A DNA stretch of 64,000 nt from Dermanyssus gallinae. Its lineage: Eukaryota > Arthropoda > Arachnida > Mesostigmata > Dermanyssidae. The stretch spans positions 1 to 64,000 of the forward strand of contig QVRM01006793.1 in NCBI GenBank assembly GCA_003439945.1, in the 5' to 3' direction. Within the stretch, counting starts at the first letter, position 1. Each line of letters starts with the position of its first letter. The notes under the pieces were generated by a model, which was not told the origin of the DNA, did not search any database, and was given only the letters and a program-made list of their open reading frames with translations. Shown piece after piece: positions 10,200 to 24,500 of the stretch. Position numbers and translations under genes: made by a program.

Positions 10200-10710
10200 T
10201 TCAGCTCCTTGAGCCCTCTCCCCTTCGGGAGCGTGTCAAAAATCATTCTCGCGTTGCCGCTCTGAACTTCTAAGGCGATGCGCTGCATTAGGATCTGTGG
10301 ATCGTTTATCCCTGTTTGACCTCTCCGATTGGCCGCGTTATGGCCCTGGCCTCCCGTCCTCACACGCCCGATGTCTCAATAATGCAAATGCAACGAGCAA
10401 ATAATGTGCTCGACCCCTGAAACTTCGTAGTGACGAGTTTTGTCCCTCTTCGTTTTAGGGATATTGTCGGAGATACTGTCGCCGCTTCAGTGATCCGAAT
10501 CGAACGTCCCACGTCAGCACTTTCCCCATGACCCAGTGGGTCAGGCTCATACCGTCTGAAGATACGTTTTCTTCTTTGCGCATATGTGTTGGCTCAACGT
10601 GCACGGTAAGGCTCGTCTGTCTGAAGGTACTCACAAGCATATCATTTACGGCATTGTGGCGTTCTTGCTTCATGGATGCCCCCCTTGCAGCTCAGCTTAC
10701 GGTGACACTT
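10200..10710 (-). pseudogene. Decayed C-terminus of YLDD-type LINE (copy C)
   Basis: Minus-strand reading gives RHNAVNDMLVSTFRQTSL, then SSDGMSLTHW and GKVLTWDVRFGS (about 10650-10480). In another frame DPQILMQRIALEVQSGNARM follows (about 10300-10240), equivalent to the family's terminal [13 protein letters not shown] block. These are the restriction-like endonuclease and tail of the same LINE family as copy B. The PDG motif is altered to SDG and the frame is broken, so it is inactive. Confidence 0.72.
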
Positions 10711-13700
10711 CGCATAGCCATGTCCGTTCGACAAGAAAGGAGCAAACACATCAAGGCCTAAGCGGAAGCTGCATGCCGTTTCTGGGCTGAACTTCAACTA
10801 AAGACCGCTCTCCGGTCTTGACGTGTGGGCGAAACGAATCGAGTCCATCAGTCCATCCCTTGTCTCCCTCTTCTGGCCCTGCGTCGCCGAATGTGAACTA
10901 CTACTGGGGGCCGACACGACATTAACTAATAATACTGGAAACGTTCATTCATCACAGTTGTAATAATAATAAGAATAGGGGCACATGCGCATTACGTGCA
11001 CGATGTGCACACACCTGCCCACATATGCGTATCTGTTCGTGCCAACAGCATGCATATGTACATGCATGCGTGCGTGCATACGCAGACATGTGAGCGTTAT
11101 TACATTACACTCACAGCTAAACGATATACGTACGTGTGAGTGTCTCGCATTTCCTAACGCCCCTGATCTGAGAGCCCTTCCTTCACCAACTCTTATTCAC
11201 ATTGAGCTGCTGCTGCTGCTGGGGCTGCTTCTGCTGCGAAGTAGGCTTTACTACAGCTACTGTTTAGTTCGAGCCGTTTGCCGCATCAGAGTAGGGCGGC
11301 GAGGAGGAGGAGGAGGAGGAGGAGAGAGAGGAGAGGTCGGAGGAATTGAGGCGAGTCGGCAGCGGCGACGACGACGTCATTCGAGCCCCACACACTCACG
11401 GAGTCATTCACGTCGTCCTTTGTCGTGACGTGGCCCTCTCCCAAACGGCGGCAGCCGTAACTACACACTTGCGGATGGGGGAATCGCTGGGGGATGGGGC
11501 ATTTGCTGGGTGCAACAGTAGTTGAGCCATAGTAGTAGTGGTAGTAACAGTGGTAGAATACTTGTAGTAGTAATAATCATAACAGTAGTGCTAAGTTACG
11601 TCGCTTACGCCGCGGGCCGTAAGGGACTCCTGCGCCTACACAGCAGCAGTCGCCGGCACGGCAGTTACGCACAGGGCCGACTGGTAGAGGTCTCTACCCC
11701 CCCCCCGCCTCCCGCCTTCCCCCACCAGGTAGGGCAGATCGGGTCAACGGAGGGTAAAGGAGGGGGTTAGCGGGCGCGGGAAGGACTAACAGCGGGCGGC
11801 TTCAGGCGGGCCCGAGTCCATGGTAACTCCACAACAACGCTGCAAGGCGCGGATGATGACGACAATGACGAGAACAACAACAGCAACAACAACAGTATTA
11901 ACAACAACAAAACAGCAATACTAACAGCTCCGTTGCTGCTGCTGCCGCCGCCGCCAACGACGACGAAGAAGACTGCAAAGACGGCGACGTTACTCCCGGC
12001 CCGGCCAAGCGAAGGCCCTGAGAAGGCCTGTTTGTCCTCTGGCACCCCTAACCTGTGTGTCACCGGCGGCGCACCAACACTGAGAAGCACACAACGAACA
12101 GGACGACTACAACAGCTACTGCAACTACAACAACAACAACAACGACTACAGCATCATCAACAGCAATAGTAGTAACATCAACATTATCAACAACAACAAC
12201 ATTATTATTATTAACAAAAACATTATCAACAACATCAGCATCGTCATTAACAGCAACGGTAACGACGTTCACGACAACGCAACCAGCAAAGCGGTCGCAG
12301 ATTCGTTGGTGTGGTTTGTTGTTGTTGTTGTCGTACGTGGCCTGCGTGCGTACGTGCAGATAGATCTCCTGTGAACAGGAGAAGGAAGGAGTCAGTTCAA
12401 CTGAGATCCTCCATCGGCATCGTATCAGTGGCTAACAGGACGTCTAGTAGTTGTAGTAGTAGTAATCGATTCGGTAACAGTCATACGACTCGGACTATTC
12501 GCGAATACAAGTCGTCGCGGAGTTGTTAGAGAGAGGAGGAGTTGTTGTTGTTGTTATTTTTACTGCTGTAATTTTGCTGCCGCTCCTGCCTCTGCAACTG
12601 TTGTTGTTGTCGTCGTTGTCGTTGTTGTAACACTGACAGTAATAGGCGACGGTAGCAACCGAATATATAGTGTTTTTCTTAGTAACAGTGGTGATACTTT
12701 GCCCTGTATTATCAGAAGTGAAAAAAGAAGACTGTCATCTTATGCACTCGTAGCATACCCTCATTCGCGGTAGGAGGTCTATCTAGTGGTTAAATAGTGG
12801 AGGTGAAGGATGGTGTTAGTCGAAATGATGGACGGTGGAATTATGATAATCATATCATCGCAAACTCATCATAGGCGCTAGAATCAAACAGAAAAAGGAA
12901 CCCTGACACAAAGCCCACATGTTTACTGCTACTACTACTACTACAGCTACTGTCTGCATGTTACGTGATCTCTGTGCGGTTGACGGGTGTGTTGTTTCAG
13001 TGCCAGCATCTGCGATTGTGTTCACGAAACTGTGTTGTGCGAAGATGACGAAGTCTATGGGAGAGTAGACAAATCGCTATAGTAGGAAGCCCAATCGTAC
13101 CTAATAGCCTTCTTCAAACGATACGCGGTGTGTGAGCCCGCTTGCGTGAATCTACATGTGCATAGCGTGTCTGCCTGCACGAGAGTGTGTGAACACGCAT
13201 TTATGCAGGCCCTCCAGCGTCTTACATGATCGTTTAGTAGCTACATCTGCCGCAGAGAAGAATCGTGTTTTGTGAAGGACAGCAGACCTTCTGCCTCATG
13301 GGCTTAGGCATTGCTGTTGTTCGGCTAAGACGGACTCTCGACGACATTGAGCTCAGGGTCTTTAGCCATAGCAACTAAATCAGCAGCAGAAGCCGAAACG
13401 GCATTAGCAGCAACACCAACAACAATAACCACCACTTCATCGGAACGGCAAAAAACGTGCAAAGAAACGCAATCTGTCACCCTCTCACAGTGCAGAGTGA
13501 TGGTGGCGGTATATAAGGTTTTTGTGTGAGTATGACCGTATGCATGTGTCTCACCACTCAAGGTGATGAGTGACATGTATCCACCATCAATCAATCAATC
13601 AATCACGCAGCGTGTGCTGCTAATCTGAGCAGGCGTAAGTGAGCTTGGGGCAATAAACGGTGGCAGACTGCCGGGAAGAAGAAAGATTACCGGGGACGAA

Positions 13701-14099
13701 ACAAGGAAGACGTTACGCTTGTGGCGGGTATTTTGCCTTCGCGCCCTAGAGAGAGAGATCACAACGGTAAGGCCGTGAACCGGTCGTGATTCGGGGTCGG
13801 CCTTCGCTCGTCGTCACCCTAATCATCACCACCACAACAACGACCACCACAATCCTTAATCACGTCGACCTCATCATTGTCGTCGCCATCTTCATCACCA
13901 CATCATGTGGTGATGGTGTAGTCATTGTTCATCGTACTCTCGGACGTGCATCACCAAAGCGACGGCGACGCCAAGCGTGGATGCAACAGCAGCCGAAGCA
14001 GGAGAGGCCACAACAGCAGACACAGTGGCGACTGAACAAAGAGAAAACCATGTAGCACCAGGGAGAAGCTCCGCGGCGAGTACGAGGTGTACAGAGATC
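10711..14099. other. RP2 upstream region, microsatellite-rich, no other gene recognised
   Basis: About 3.4 kb dominated by simple sequence: GGA repeats (11302-11325), a poly-C tract (11698-11707), CAA/CAG blocks (11870-11930, 12105-12300), GTT blocks (12541-12560, 12600-12630) and CAC/CAA stretches (13380-13440, 13830-13860). Open frames here translate to homopolymeric Gln, Thr, Asn, Leu or Val runs on both strands, so I do not call them genes. The final part (about 13950-14099) is probably RP2 5' UTR. Confidence 0.5.
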
Positions 14100-14185
14100 A
14101 TGGGATGCATCTGCGGCAGTCTTTGCCAGAAGGGCACGTCCGATGCGGTCGCCACTGAAGAGGAGCCGAGAAAGCTGTACTCGTG
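14100..14185 (+). CDS. RP2: RP2 exon 1 (start codon, lipidation signal)
   Basis: ATG-GGA-TGC encodes Met-Gly-Cys, the dual acylation start typical of RP2, followed by a Cys-containing tail and EEPRKLYS. The exon ends inside the Trp codon (TG|gtaagt, phase 2), and exon 2 begins with the G that completes it. Human RP2 has the same ...YSW junction before VDPKD. Confidence 0.9.
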
Positions 14186-14383
14186 GTAAGTGCAATAACG
14201 TGACCCGTTGCCGCTGGCTGGCTAAATGACTGGGCGACAGACGCACAGCCCTACACTGCAGGCGCCAATCGGTGCTCGAGTTTACACGCGCTTTAGCGCT
14301 TCAGTCGGCGACGTCTTTACGTGCAAGTTGCTAGCTGAGAGTAAGGTGTCTGAAAAGAACGAGAAATACGAATATCAGGTGGC

Positions 14384-14419
<36 letters not shown>

Positions 14420-17159
14420 TTAATAATAATACTTTGAAAACAAAGGTATCGAAATAAAAACCTCAAAAAAAATTAAATATGTCGAGGGAAAAGTATAGGC
14501 TAGCAGCAAAAGCAATAAGGCTTTAGTCTGAATGCTCTCGGTCTGCATTCGCGATAGTATTTGCCGTCCAGTTTTATTCCACTAGCCGAAAAATTCGCTT
14601 TCAGTTTCTTGCAATAGAAGTTTCTCTGAAAGACATTTCAGAGAGTCTTTATATATGCATCACGTGTGCGTAGATGTGCATTACATCCTTGCAAATGAAT
14701 GTCCGCAAGACGCGAATCAATGTTCAAATTGGTTCACAGACCTTTTGTCACTGGTTCTACAGGCAGAAGTTTGCAGTTCTACACATTGTACTATAAAAAA
14801 AATATAAGAATAGCAGGGAAGTGCATTCCACACGAATGTAGGATCGACGCGGGTTTTTGATATGTTTATTCATTTCCACGGACGATATAGATTGAGAAAG
14901 CCAAAAGAGGTGGTCAATTTTACGCATTCATTGGCCTGATCCGCATTTTTTTTAAATCGGGGGGCATTTTAAGGGTGGCACGTGCCAGTATTAAATGAAA
15001 TAAACCAGACAATGATGATGATGAAATGAACATAAACTAATGACAAAATACACAGTCAAAAACTACACCATATATTGAACCAAACGTGTGTCAATCAAAA
15101 CGAAACGTCTGCCATGGAACGTAGAATTATTAGAATTTCTATGTAGAACAGCAGGGGAGGATTTTTTTTTGTGGGAGGGTGGATGGTAATGCACCATCTC
15201 TTTTTATTGAGACATCTGTGCTCCCCGCTTTTTTTTCGATCATGGTCGATTTTTAATCCACCCCGGCATTCACCTTGTTTAAATTGGGAACCATGAAAAC
15301 CAATTTAGGAGTGGCCGGTCTGGGTTTCAAACCCAGACCTCCCGAATGCAAGGCAAAGGCTTTTGCCACTAAGCCATCTTGCTCGGTTAATTCATTGACA
15401 TGTCTCGAGTGCATCGTGACAAACATTAGAAAGGCAGGGCACGACGAGCTTTTAGTCTATATGCTTTTTAAAATATATTAACTGATCAAATGTATGATGC
15501 ACACCAATTGTCGTTGTTAAAGCCACGATAGTGCGGGATTCATAAACTCACTGAAGCCTAATCGCATTTTTTGCTTCTTGTAGGGAGCGCTGCAGTACTG
15601 TCTTCTTGGTTGATTACTTCATCTGGCCATTAACATGCCATACCAATGCTGCTCGACTTTGCACGGCGGTTATTTTCGATTTCGAGGCTTTCCTCAATTC
15701 TGCGAATCGTCTTACCATAAACTGATTACTCTTACCATAAGTGCTAGTCTCATAGTCCTTGAGGAGCCCCTCTTAAAGGGCGTGGCATGTCAGGAGACTT
15801 TAAAGACACAGCGCTCGTAACAGTGCTTTACATAGCGAGCCTCTTCTGAGTTACATACGACTTAAGAGGAAGTCAGTTTCACCAATTAGTTGTGGGTTTT
15901 GCTGAAACCAGCCACCATGGCTGTCGATATACTTTGAACAGAATGTTGTGTTCGATATATACATTTATCGGACTCAGTCGAACGGTTTGAAGAAACTAAA
16001 AGCTTACAGCGCATTTTGCACTCCGACAATAATATACTTATTATGGACACTTTTGGCCCTTGTGACAAAATATATTTCAGAGTTTGTACAACCTTATTTG
16101 ATGCGTGTCGTGCGGAATAAAACTAAATTTTAACCAGTTAATGGTTTGGTTACCTACAAACTCGGAGTGAAAGTCCACTAAATTTTGCAATCGATCAGTG
16201 TGCACCTCCATGAACCAACAACAATCTCAAATGTTCGAAATGAGGAATAACACCCAATGCAACGCAAAGGTCTAAAGAAGAGAGCCTGACAAGGGTTAGA
16301 TCAACAGCATACGCAACAGTTTCAAGTTATTTATAATTTCAACAAATCTATTGAACATTGTGGACTGGCCATGGCAACTAAAGTTAAATGCTCTAACCAC
16401 AATGTCAGAACTACTGATAGGTAAAGCCTTGAAACAACCAGTAATTGCAAAAGTGAAATTGGAGTCGCTCCTTGCTAACTTGTCGCTCTCGGAATCGAAC
16501 GGTTGATATTTTCGATCAATAATAAGCTTGGAAGTCCTGTTTTGTCGTCCTTTGCTGGGATGGTACCCGGTATATAAAAGTGTCGTTGCACTTCAAGGCG
16601 GCGTTGGATAGCAAGCATGGTATCGGAGGTGGACCCCTTTGTTTCACCAAGCGCTCGCAATGATGTCGAGTGCATATACAATGTTGGGGTTCGAGTGAAC
16701 GCCAATTTAAATGCCAAATTCGGAGTGCAATGTTTTACGAAAGGATCTGCTTTACAAGAAACGTTCACGGAATCATGTCGGCGCTATGGGATCGAGGCGG
16801 GGGGGCTCCTTCTTTTTATAAATTTAAGACAGGTGAAAAAATAGGCGGTGAATAGATGTGAGCTACGTTAAATAAAGCAATCGTTACTAAAGACAAACAC
16901 ATTATTTTTAGTAATATGACTAGTTAAATAAGAACAAATAAGCGATTGCTAGCAAACTTGAAGAAAAGGGGTTCTGACACGCCAATTATCAATTGGCCCT
17001 GGGTCAAAGCTAACTGTCCACCAATACAAGCATGTAGACAACAATAAGGTTTGTAGCGAAACCGTTTGCGGTACATAAAATGAAAACGTTATACAAAATT
17101 GAGAAAAAGGGGGGTTGAATATGCCTTAGTTGTCTATACAACTTAATATACCTGCACAC

Positions 17160-17218
<59 letters not shown>

Positions 17219-20200
17219 CCTATCAGCTAATATTCCATTATATGTGTCGCATAAGCATAATTTAATATACGAAATATAAATTATATTTATATATATATTC
17301 ACCTATGATGCGTTTGCATGTGCAGCAAGATACATGCGTGCGAATACCAATATATCAGACAGCGTGCCGTGATTATTATTATTATTTAGTCTTCCCGGAG
17401 GACAGACAGTACGACGCCCGTATAAAGAGTGGGAGAGAGCGAGCTGCGCACGTAGGCACATCTAAATTAATGATATATCAATATACATACTACATACACA
17501 TCAGCAGTAGTATAAACGATCGGGTGGGACTTCCGCGATTGGTGCGAGGACTGGCAGGCTCGCCGATTCGTCACTGTCGGCCGGTGAGCGTATCGATCGT
17601 CCGCTTTGGTTTCCCGTATGTATTCGTATCCGTGTAAGCAGGCCCGTGCAGGCCACGGGTCCACTGGGGCCCTTCCGTCAGTATTTGACCTCCCCGCGCC
17701 CGAGCGAAAGACCGTCTCTTCCTCTCTTCTCTCTTACGCTTTATGTCCCCTATATTCTCACTGATGTTAGACCCTAGATCTTAAGTGCTAAATTAGGCTG
17801 CATGCTAAGGGTGCAAACATACGCATCATACTCATTTGGCAGGTGCTTACAGAACGATAAATAAAACGCAGTGGCATTTTGATGAATTGACAAAAGAAAA
17901 TGAACACCGTATTTGCTGCTGTATCATAAGCTTATCATTCATTCGGTCGACAGAACAACCCCGCCTGAAGCTGATTGAAATTTGTCATACTCTTTCTCGT
18001 TTATCGTGTAGTAATAATTGCAGATTGAATATCACGATTGCTGTTATTATTATTATTATTGCGAAAGCGATGAGTTACGACTGGATTCAGATTCTATTTA
18101 AATCGTTTCTTACCTTCTCTACCTACTAGGGGTCGTGTTTGGGTCACGTCGCAAAAGTCTCTCAGAGACGCGAGGAGCTTTAAAACAAAAAGCATATTGA
18201 AGACAGAGTCCGAAAATACCTTCAATATTTTCACAGTGTCAAATACCCATACAGGCTGCCGATGGAGGTAGCTGTTTGCTCGTTTAACCTGATGATTGCA
18301 GCCACCGCATCCTACGGTGTTCAGGTGATTTAGCTTTATCTCTCGACGCCAAACTTAAGGGCTTTTGACTAGCTCGAGGCCAGTTTCCTAAAGAGCACAT
18401 TGAACGTTCACCGCACTAGCCTGAATATTGGTGTCGTCGCCGTTATTCGTTCAGGATTTGCAGATATTGCGCAACCTATCGGACACGACAGCCTTCAGAA
18501 AACTCCAGTCTCCGATTGGGAAACCAAGATGGCCGACTGGATCGACCCGCTGTTCCGCGAACCAAAGGCAATGACGTCGGATTCGTGGAAAGACGCCGAC
18601 ATCTACCAGTTACCAGATTTGTCCTCCATGGCTTCCATGTGAAGATCTGTGTCCGCACGAAGCTCTATCTCAGATCTTGCTCGAGTGCATATGTAAACTT
18701 TGTGTATCCCCTTAATGAGTTTTCAGGCTGACCCTCAGCCAATATTTAACGTCCACGGGTCTGCTTTTCGCATTGCTTCATAGACGGGCCACCACCAAGA
18801 CAAATGTGCAACGGTGGAGCTCGAACCCGCGCACCCATGTGTCTCCCACGGTTGCGAGGCGCAGACGAATGCATCACGCCACCGGGCTCGACTGTGTATC
18901 CCCTTAAACGTTAATGCGAAAGAGCAATTCCGTTGTCTCAGCTCTGGAAATGTGATGCCTATGAAGTATATGTGTAAACCAGTCCTTGATGAATAAAACT
19001 GTCTTTCCCTTATAATAATAATTATTATTGTTGTAACATGGTTCAGCTCACCGCTATTTGACGACCTTTCTACTCATATGCCAACGTCACCGCCAGTGGG
19101 CTGTTCCGAGTACGGACAACTTTAAAAGCGACGCTTTTGAAGTATAGTTGACGGCAAAGCTGTATGCATACATGAAGCGACGAATCTTACAAAAATATAA
19201 ATAGGCCACAGATGGCCCGTGCCAATCCGCTGGCACGATACAAGAGCGACGTCGGGTATTGATTGAGAACACATCACAATAACACTCATATACAGCAACA
19301 CAGTAACAATAAGGCATTTTCTTGGATGGTATTTTTGTCCAAGATACTATCGTGTCCATAGCATAATATACATTCTAAAGAAGCAATACGAGGCGGGCGA
19401 TCAATCATCACTGGCACTAGTATGCATTTCGCCAAAGATCCTATTGAAAGATTGCTAACGTTGGGACAACCATTGCAGCAGGCAAAGCCACACTCTATCG
19501 AAGCTGCCTTCGCTTATATGAAAATGGAACTGACCTTGAATTCTATCGATTTTTGTCACGACACACGATACAACAGCAGCAGCAGCAACGTTGGACATTG
19601 ACTGACAACAGCCACAACGAGTACACAAACAGCAAAAGTGAGACCAAGATACGAAGTACGAGATCTTGAGATAAAGATAGTCTAAATCCCTCCTTGGATG
19701 TTTGTGCCGTGCCCCACACAAGTAATGCAAATAATCACAAAAATCACAACAGCGCAATACACATACTACCAGTGACATTATCCTATCCATTCAGCGACGA
19801 CATGCAAATACATACACACCCCGTGTATATGACTTTGCCTGCAAAAATACGCAAAAATGTCTAGTATAAGTAGTATAAGTTAGAAGAATCGAATAATTTA
19901 ATACAGCTACTCTGTCGGTTCCGCCTTTCTCCTTCCTAAAAGCACTGCAATTGAAGAGAACACCTGGATTGCAACGATATGCGAGCAAATACTTAAATAA
20001 ATAAGTACTATCGCAGTGTTAGTGAAGTGCGTATTAGTGTGTGCGGAAGTTCGTTTCTCATATTGCGTGTTCCCGTATTGCGGTGTTGATTGGGCTTCTT
20101 CACAGGGAAATGAATCGCGCAGCTGTTGACCCCAAAGACTTCACCATAGAACAGCAGAAAAACGAGTTGATCATTCGCCGGCCGGGAACCATAAACGGAC

Positions 20201-20380
20201 AGCAATTCATCATTCAGGACTGTCAGGTACTTGTCCGACTTCTTTACAGCGTATTGGCCCTTTCGTAAGCCTCTGTGCCCGCTGGTTTTGTACGCAGCCA
20301 TCAGCATACAACCGGCTAGTATAGAACCTTTACGTATCGCATGCAAGGGAATTGCTCGAGAAAATCCTGCAAAGAGATTA

Positions 20381-20415
<35 letters not shown>

Positions 20416-21427
20416 TCTCTCAGAAAGGAAAAAGGCGATATAGGTATTTGTAGAGCTCGTTAAAGTAAATAGATCTATTGGAAAAAAACGAACGTGGTCT
20501 CTGCAAAGTCTTGTTTCGGTGTGGAGGTGATCTTGCTAAAATTCCTGACACTGGTGTTGTTGCCCGGCATAGAAGCCCAACGTATGTGATTGCGAGACTT
20601 CCAGTCCTCCTATACAGAAGCTAAGCACATCGTCGTGTCCGTGAGAAACTGTTCCTCTGAAGAACATATAACTCCGGCCAGAGGATGCGACATGGTTGTT
20701 TAGAAGAGAATTCGCTATGAAAAAATGAAGTCATTTTATGAACGTTCATGTTCAATATCTCAAAATCATAACCTCGTAACATTTCACAGCGCTCACATAT
20801 GCATTGCATTTCAGGACGATCGTTTTGATACCAACTATATGGCGATCCGATCCGTTGTTACGGAGTACTTAAGGTTTTCCGGGGGGCCTGTCGAGATTGG
20901 GTGCATGCATAAATGACCTACCTATCAGATAAATCACTCTTAGTCTTTTGTACATGCACTCAATCTAGACATACCCGACGAAACATCTTAATTACTCCGC
21001 ATTCACATGGCTCGCATTGCCACATATTTAGTACCAGTATAATTGAAGTCAAATCGTATTTTCCTAAATGTGTTCGTTTTGAGCGCTGTGAAGAGATTGT
21101 AGGGTTCTGATTTTATGATATTGGGCATGTAACCTAACAAAAGGGCTTATTTTTTGCAAATTCACTTCTAAACGAACATGTCGCATTTTCTGGCTGGCGT
21201 TACATGTTCTTCGGAAGAAGCAGACTTTTCTCACGAACACGACGATGTGTTTAGTAGTTTCTGAATAGGAGGACGGGTTGTCTGTCACACATGTTGTGCT
21301 CCTATGTTGGGCACTAACACCAGTGACACGGATTATAATCATATCACTTTCACTTCAAAACAAAACACTGTTCAATTGGGAAAAATATTTACTTTAACGA
21401 GCTCTACAATTCCCTATACCGCTTTTA

Positions 21428-21516
<89 letters not shown>

Positions 21517-24500
21517 TTATTTTAAGTGATATTTATATTTATTAAAATGACATTTAAGTGTTACAGCGAGATGTAATTAACTATCAACACTAGGGCTTGT
21601 GGGGAGCGCTACCAGTCAAGCTTATCCTTGAGGCAGCCCCTCATTGTGCCCATTATTGCTGCCGCATTGCCGCGTTGAACTGCCAGCGATAGTCGCTGAA
21701 GTAGAAACTCAAGCTTTATTTATTTATTTATTATTATTTTTTTTAGAAACCTTAAAGTAGTGGTTTTAGTTTCCGCGTAATATAGTAATTATAACAGATT
21801 ACAGACGACAACCGCAGCAGGAACACGAGTACAAATACGGCGTCATAAAGTGCGACGCAACTCGGCGCAATCCGTTCGTTCTACTGTGACAACCGGAAAA
21901 ACTCTGGTGTTAACAAAAACAACCCAAAGGAACTGATGCGTGTTTTTACAATATAACACAAAATCTCCGTTATTGAGAAAGGGGTGTTGAAATCACATTG
22001 TAGTATTTACACACACGGACACGTCGCGAAACTCTCCATGCGAACGCATTGTTCACTATTGTTGTTATTCCGGATTAGTTGTTTAAAAAGTCTCACGTCA
22101 ACTGGTACAGCAAGCACGTGCTTGGTACTCGCTCATGGTTGGGTGTACGAGGCTCTCACGTATTACATTGCAACGCTGATTACAACAATGATATTGCACA
22201 GGCGAGATTTTACAACTTCGGCGATATGAGTTGTCTATTTCACTTGACAGTCAATTGTAACACCTGGTTTAGAATTAAAAAATTTCATCTAAGAAGATTG
22301 TGTTTAATTCTAGACTATTCTCCGTCCCCTACGGGCTTGGCACTTAACCTGAGGCTCAATGCACCGAGGGCCGGACATGTTAAGATATCTAGGTTCTCCC
22401 AACCGGGGTCCCGCAGGGGTCTATACTCGGCCCAACTCTGTGGAATTTGGCATATGACGATGTTCTGCGTCTGCCAAACTTTCCGCCAGGGGCACAAACG
22501 CTGGCTTACGCAGACGACCTGGCACTTATTATAACAGCACGCCATGAGACCATACTCGAGGCCACAGCAAACAACGCCATGCGCTGTGTCTCTCGGTGGA
22601 TGGCACAAAACAACCTTCAGCAAGGTCGCAAACGCACCCGCGGCATTCACTTGACATTGGACGGCCACGCTATCATGCTGTCGAAAACAGCAAAATATCT
22701 AGGAGTCACTCTCGATTCCGGCCTTACGGGCCGCGCCCACATCTTGGCCATATCCAAAAAAGTGCATACAATCGCTAGGGCAATGGCTAAAATCCTGCCT
22801 CGGTCGGGAGGCGCGGATTTGGAGAAGAGGATATTGATAGCGTCGGCGGCGGAGTCCACGGCACTATACGCAGCGTCAGTGTGGGCTGACATGGCCCTCC
22901 GCACGATCAGCAACAGGCAGCTCCTTAGGTCGGCTCAAAGATCAATCGCGATACGTGTCAGCAGGGTGTATAGAACCGTCAGCACGGAGGCTGCGCTAGT
23001 ACTAGCCAGAATGCTCCCATGGGATCTCTTGGCAGGACAGAGGAGCACTAAGCGAAGGGACGGATATACTGACTACAACGAAGCAAGGGAGGCGACTATG
23101 CAGACTTGGGCGGAGGAATGGCGTGCCCTATCCTCACGCGCGGGCTGGACCCGCCACCTCGTCAGTGACTTATTTGAATGGTACAACGGCCCGGGCCAAG
23201 GCTCGTTATCATTCTACGCCACACAGGCTGTAACGGGACACGGCCAATTCCAAACGTACATGATGAGAATAGGCAAGTCTCACTCAGACATCTGTGTTTT
23301 GTGCACAACTGGGGAACCTGACGACGTGGACCACACGGTCGCAGGATGCCCAAGGCTCTCGAACCTCAGGCAGACCTCCAAATATGTACTAGCTGGAGCT
23401 GACACTAAAACGATCATAACATCGATGCTGACGTCAGGCCAATCATGGAGAGAAGGAGCGTCATACCTCGACCGGATCATCAGAGAAAAAACCAGCCTAG
23501 AGAAGGAAAGACGCGCTTCACTCGCTAGAAGAGATTGTGAGACGTCCTTACAGGCCTCGGAGGCCATGTCGTAGATGTAGAGCGGACGACTCCCCCCCAA
23601 GAACTGGCAAACAGTACCGAACCCTGGGGGGTAAATGTGAGGACTAGGGTTTTTTTAGTGGATAACCCCATGCCATCGGGGAGTCCCACACTACCTACGC
23701 GCTTCTACACGCCCGGACAGTGATAACTGCGCTGGGTGTGCATAAAGCATTTTTCCCCAACCTCACAAAAAAAAAAAAGGGTCTCCCAACAGTCCTTGTG
23801 GCAGCATGGCCAGCGATATGGCCATTGTAACACCTAGGTCTTTGTATGTTGACACTTCAGGTATACTATGCCCGTTCTTAAAATATGCGATGGCGTCCTT
23901 GATTGTTTTCAGCACGGCACATTCAGAAGTAGATATTTCTATTCTATTCAAGTGGGCCCATAGTATTACGGAATCAATGGCCTGCTGTAACTCGGTCTTG
24001 TCTTTGTCGTTTGCTAACGACGAGTTTGAGGTCTTGAGCAAAAATTGCATACAAGAGCGGCCCTAGGCAGGAACCTTACGGAACTCCAGAGGGATATGGA
24101 GCACTACCAGACAGAGTAATTTTTACCCTGACCTAAAAACTTCGATTAGTGAGATAGGCTTGGCACCAATTTCGAACCCTAGGTCCGATGCCTAGCGATT
24201 CCATCTTTATTAGTAAAATTTTATGGTCAACCTGATCGAAATCACGCGAAAAGTCAAAGCAAACGGTGTGGAGCGGAAATCCGTGATTTCACGCCATGGC
24301 CCAGTCATGAAAAACCTCCAATAATTGGGTTGCCGTCGATTGTCCCTTTGTGAATCCGCGTTGCTGATTGACTAAAAGTTGCTTGGAGTACAAGAAATCA
24401 TAGACGCAATCAACAACTACTTTCTCTATGGTTAAACAGGGGACAACACACTGGGCAATAGGTCGGTAATTTTCAGCAATTGCAGTAAAGATAAACACTT

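Larger units (their letters stand above)
14186..20105 (+). other. RP2 intron 1
   Basis: A 5.9-kb intron with donor GTAAGT and acceptor CTTCTTCACAG. It holds an (AAT)n array (14384-14431), a minus-strand SINE-A (15240-15388), (TA)n at 17162-17214, an unassigned open frame (18455-18642), a minus-strand SINE-B (18724-18891), and otherwise unrecognised AT-rich DNA. Confidence 0.8.

Noticed and set aside
15308..15388. Functional tRNA gene on the minus strand
   Set aside because: The A and B boxes are tRNA-like, but the acceptor stem does not pair, a second copy shares a non-tRNA body, and the B box is mutated; it is a SINE.
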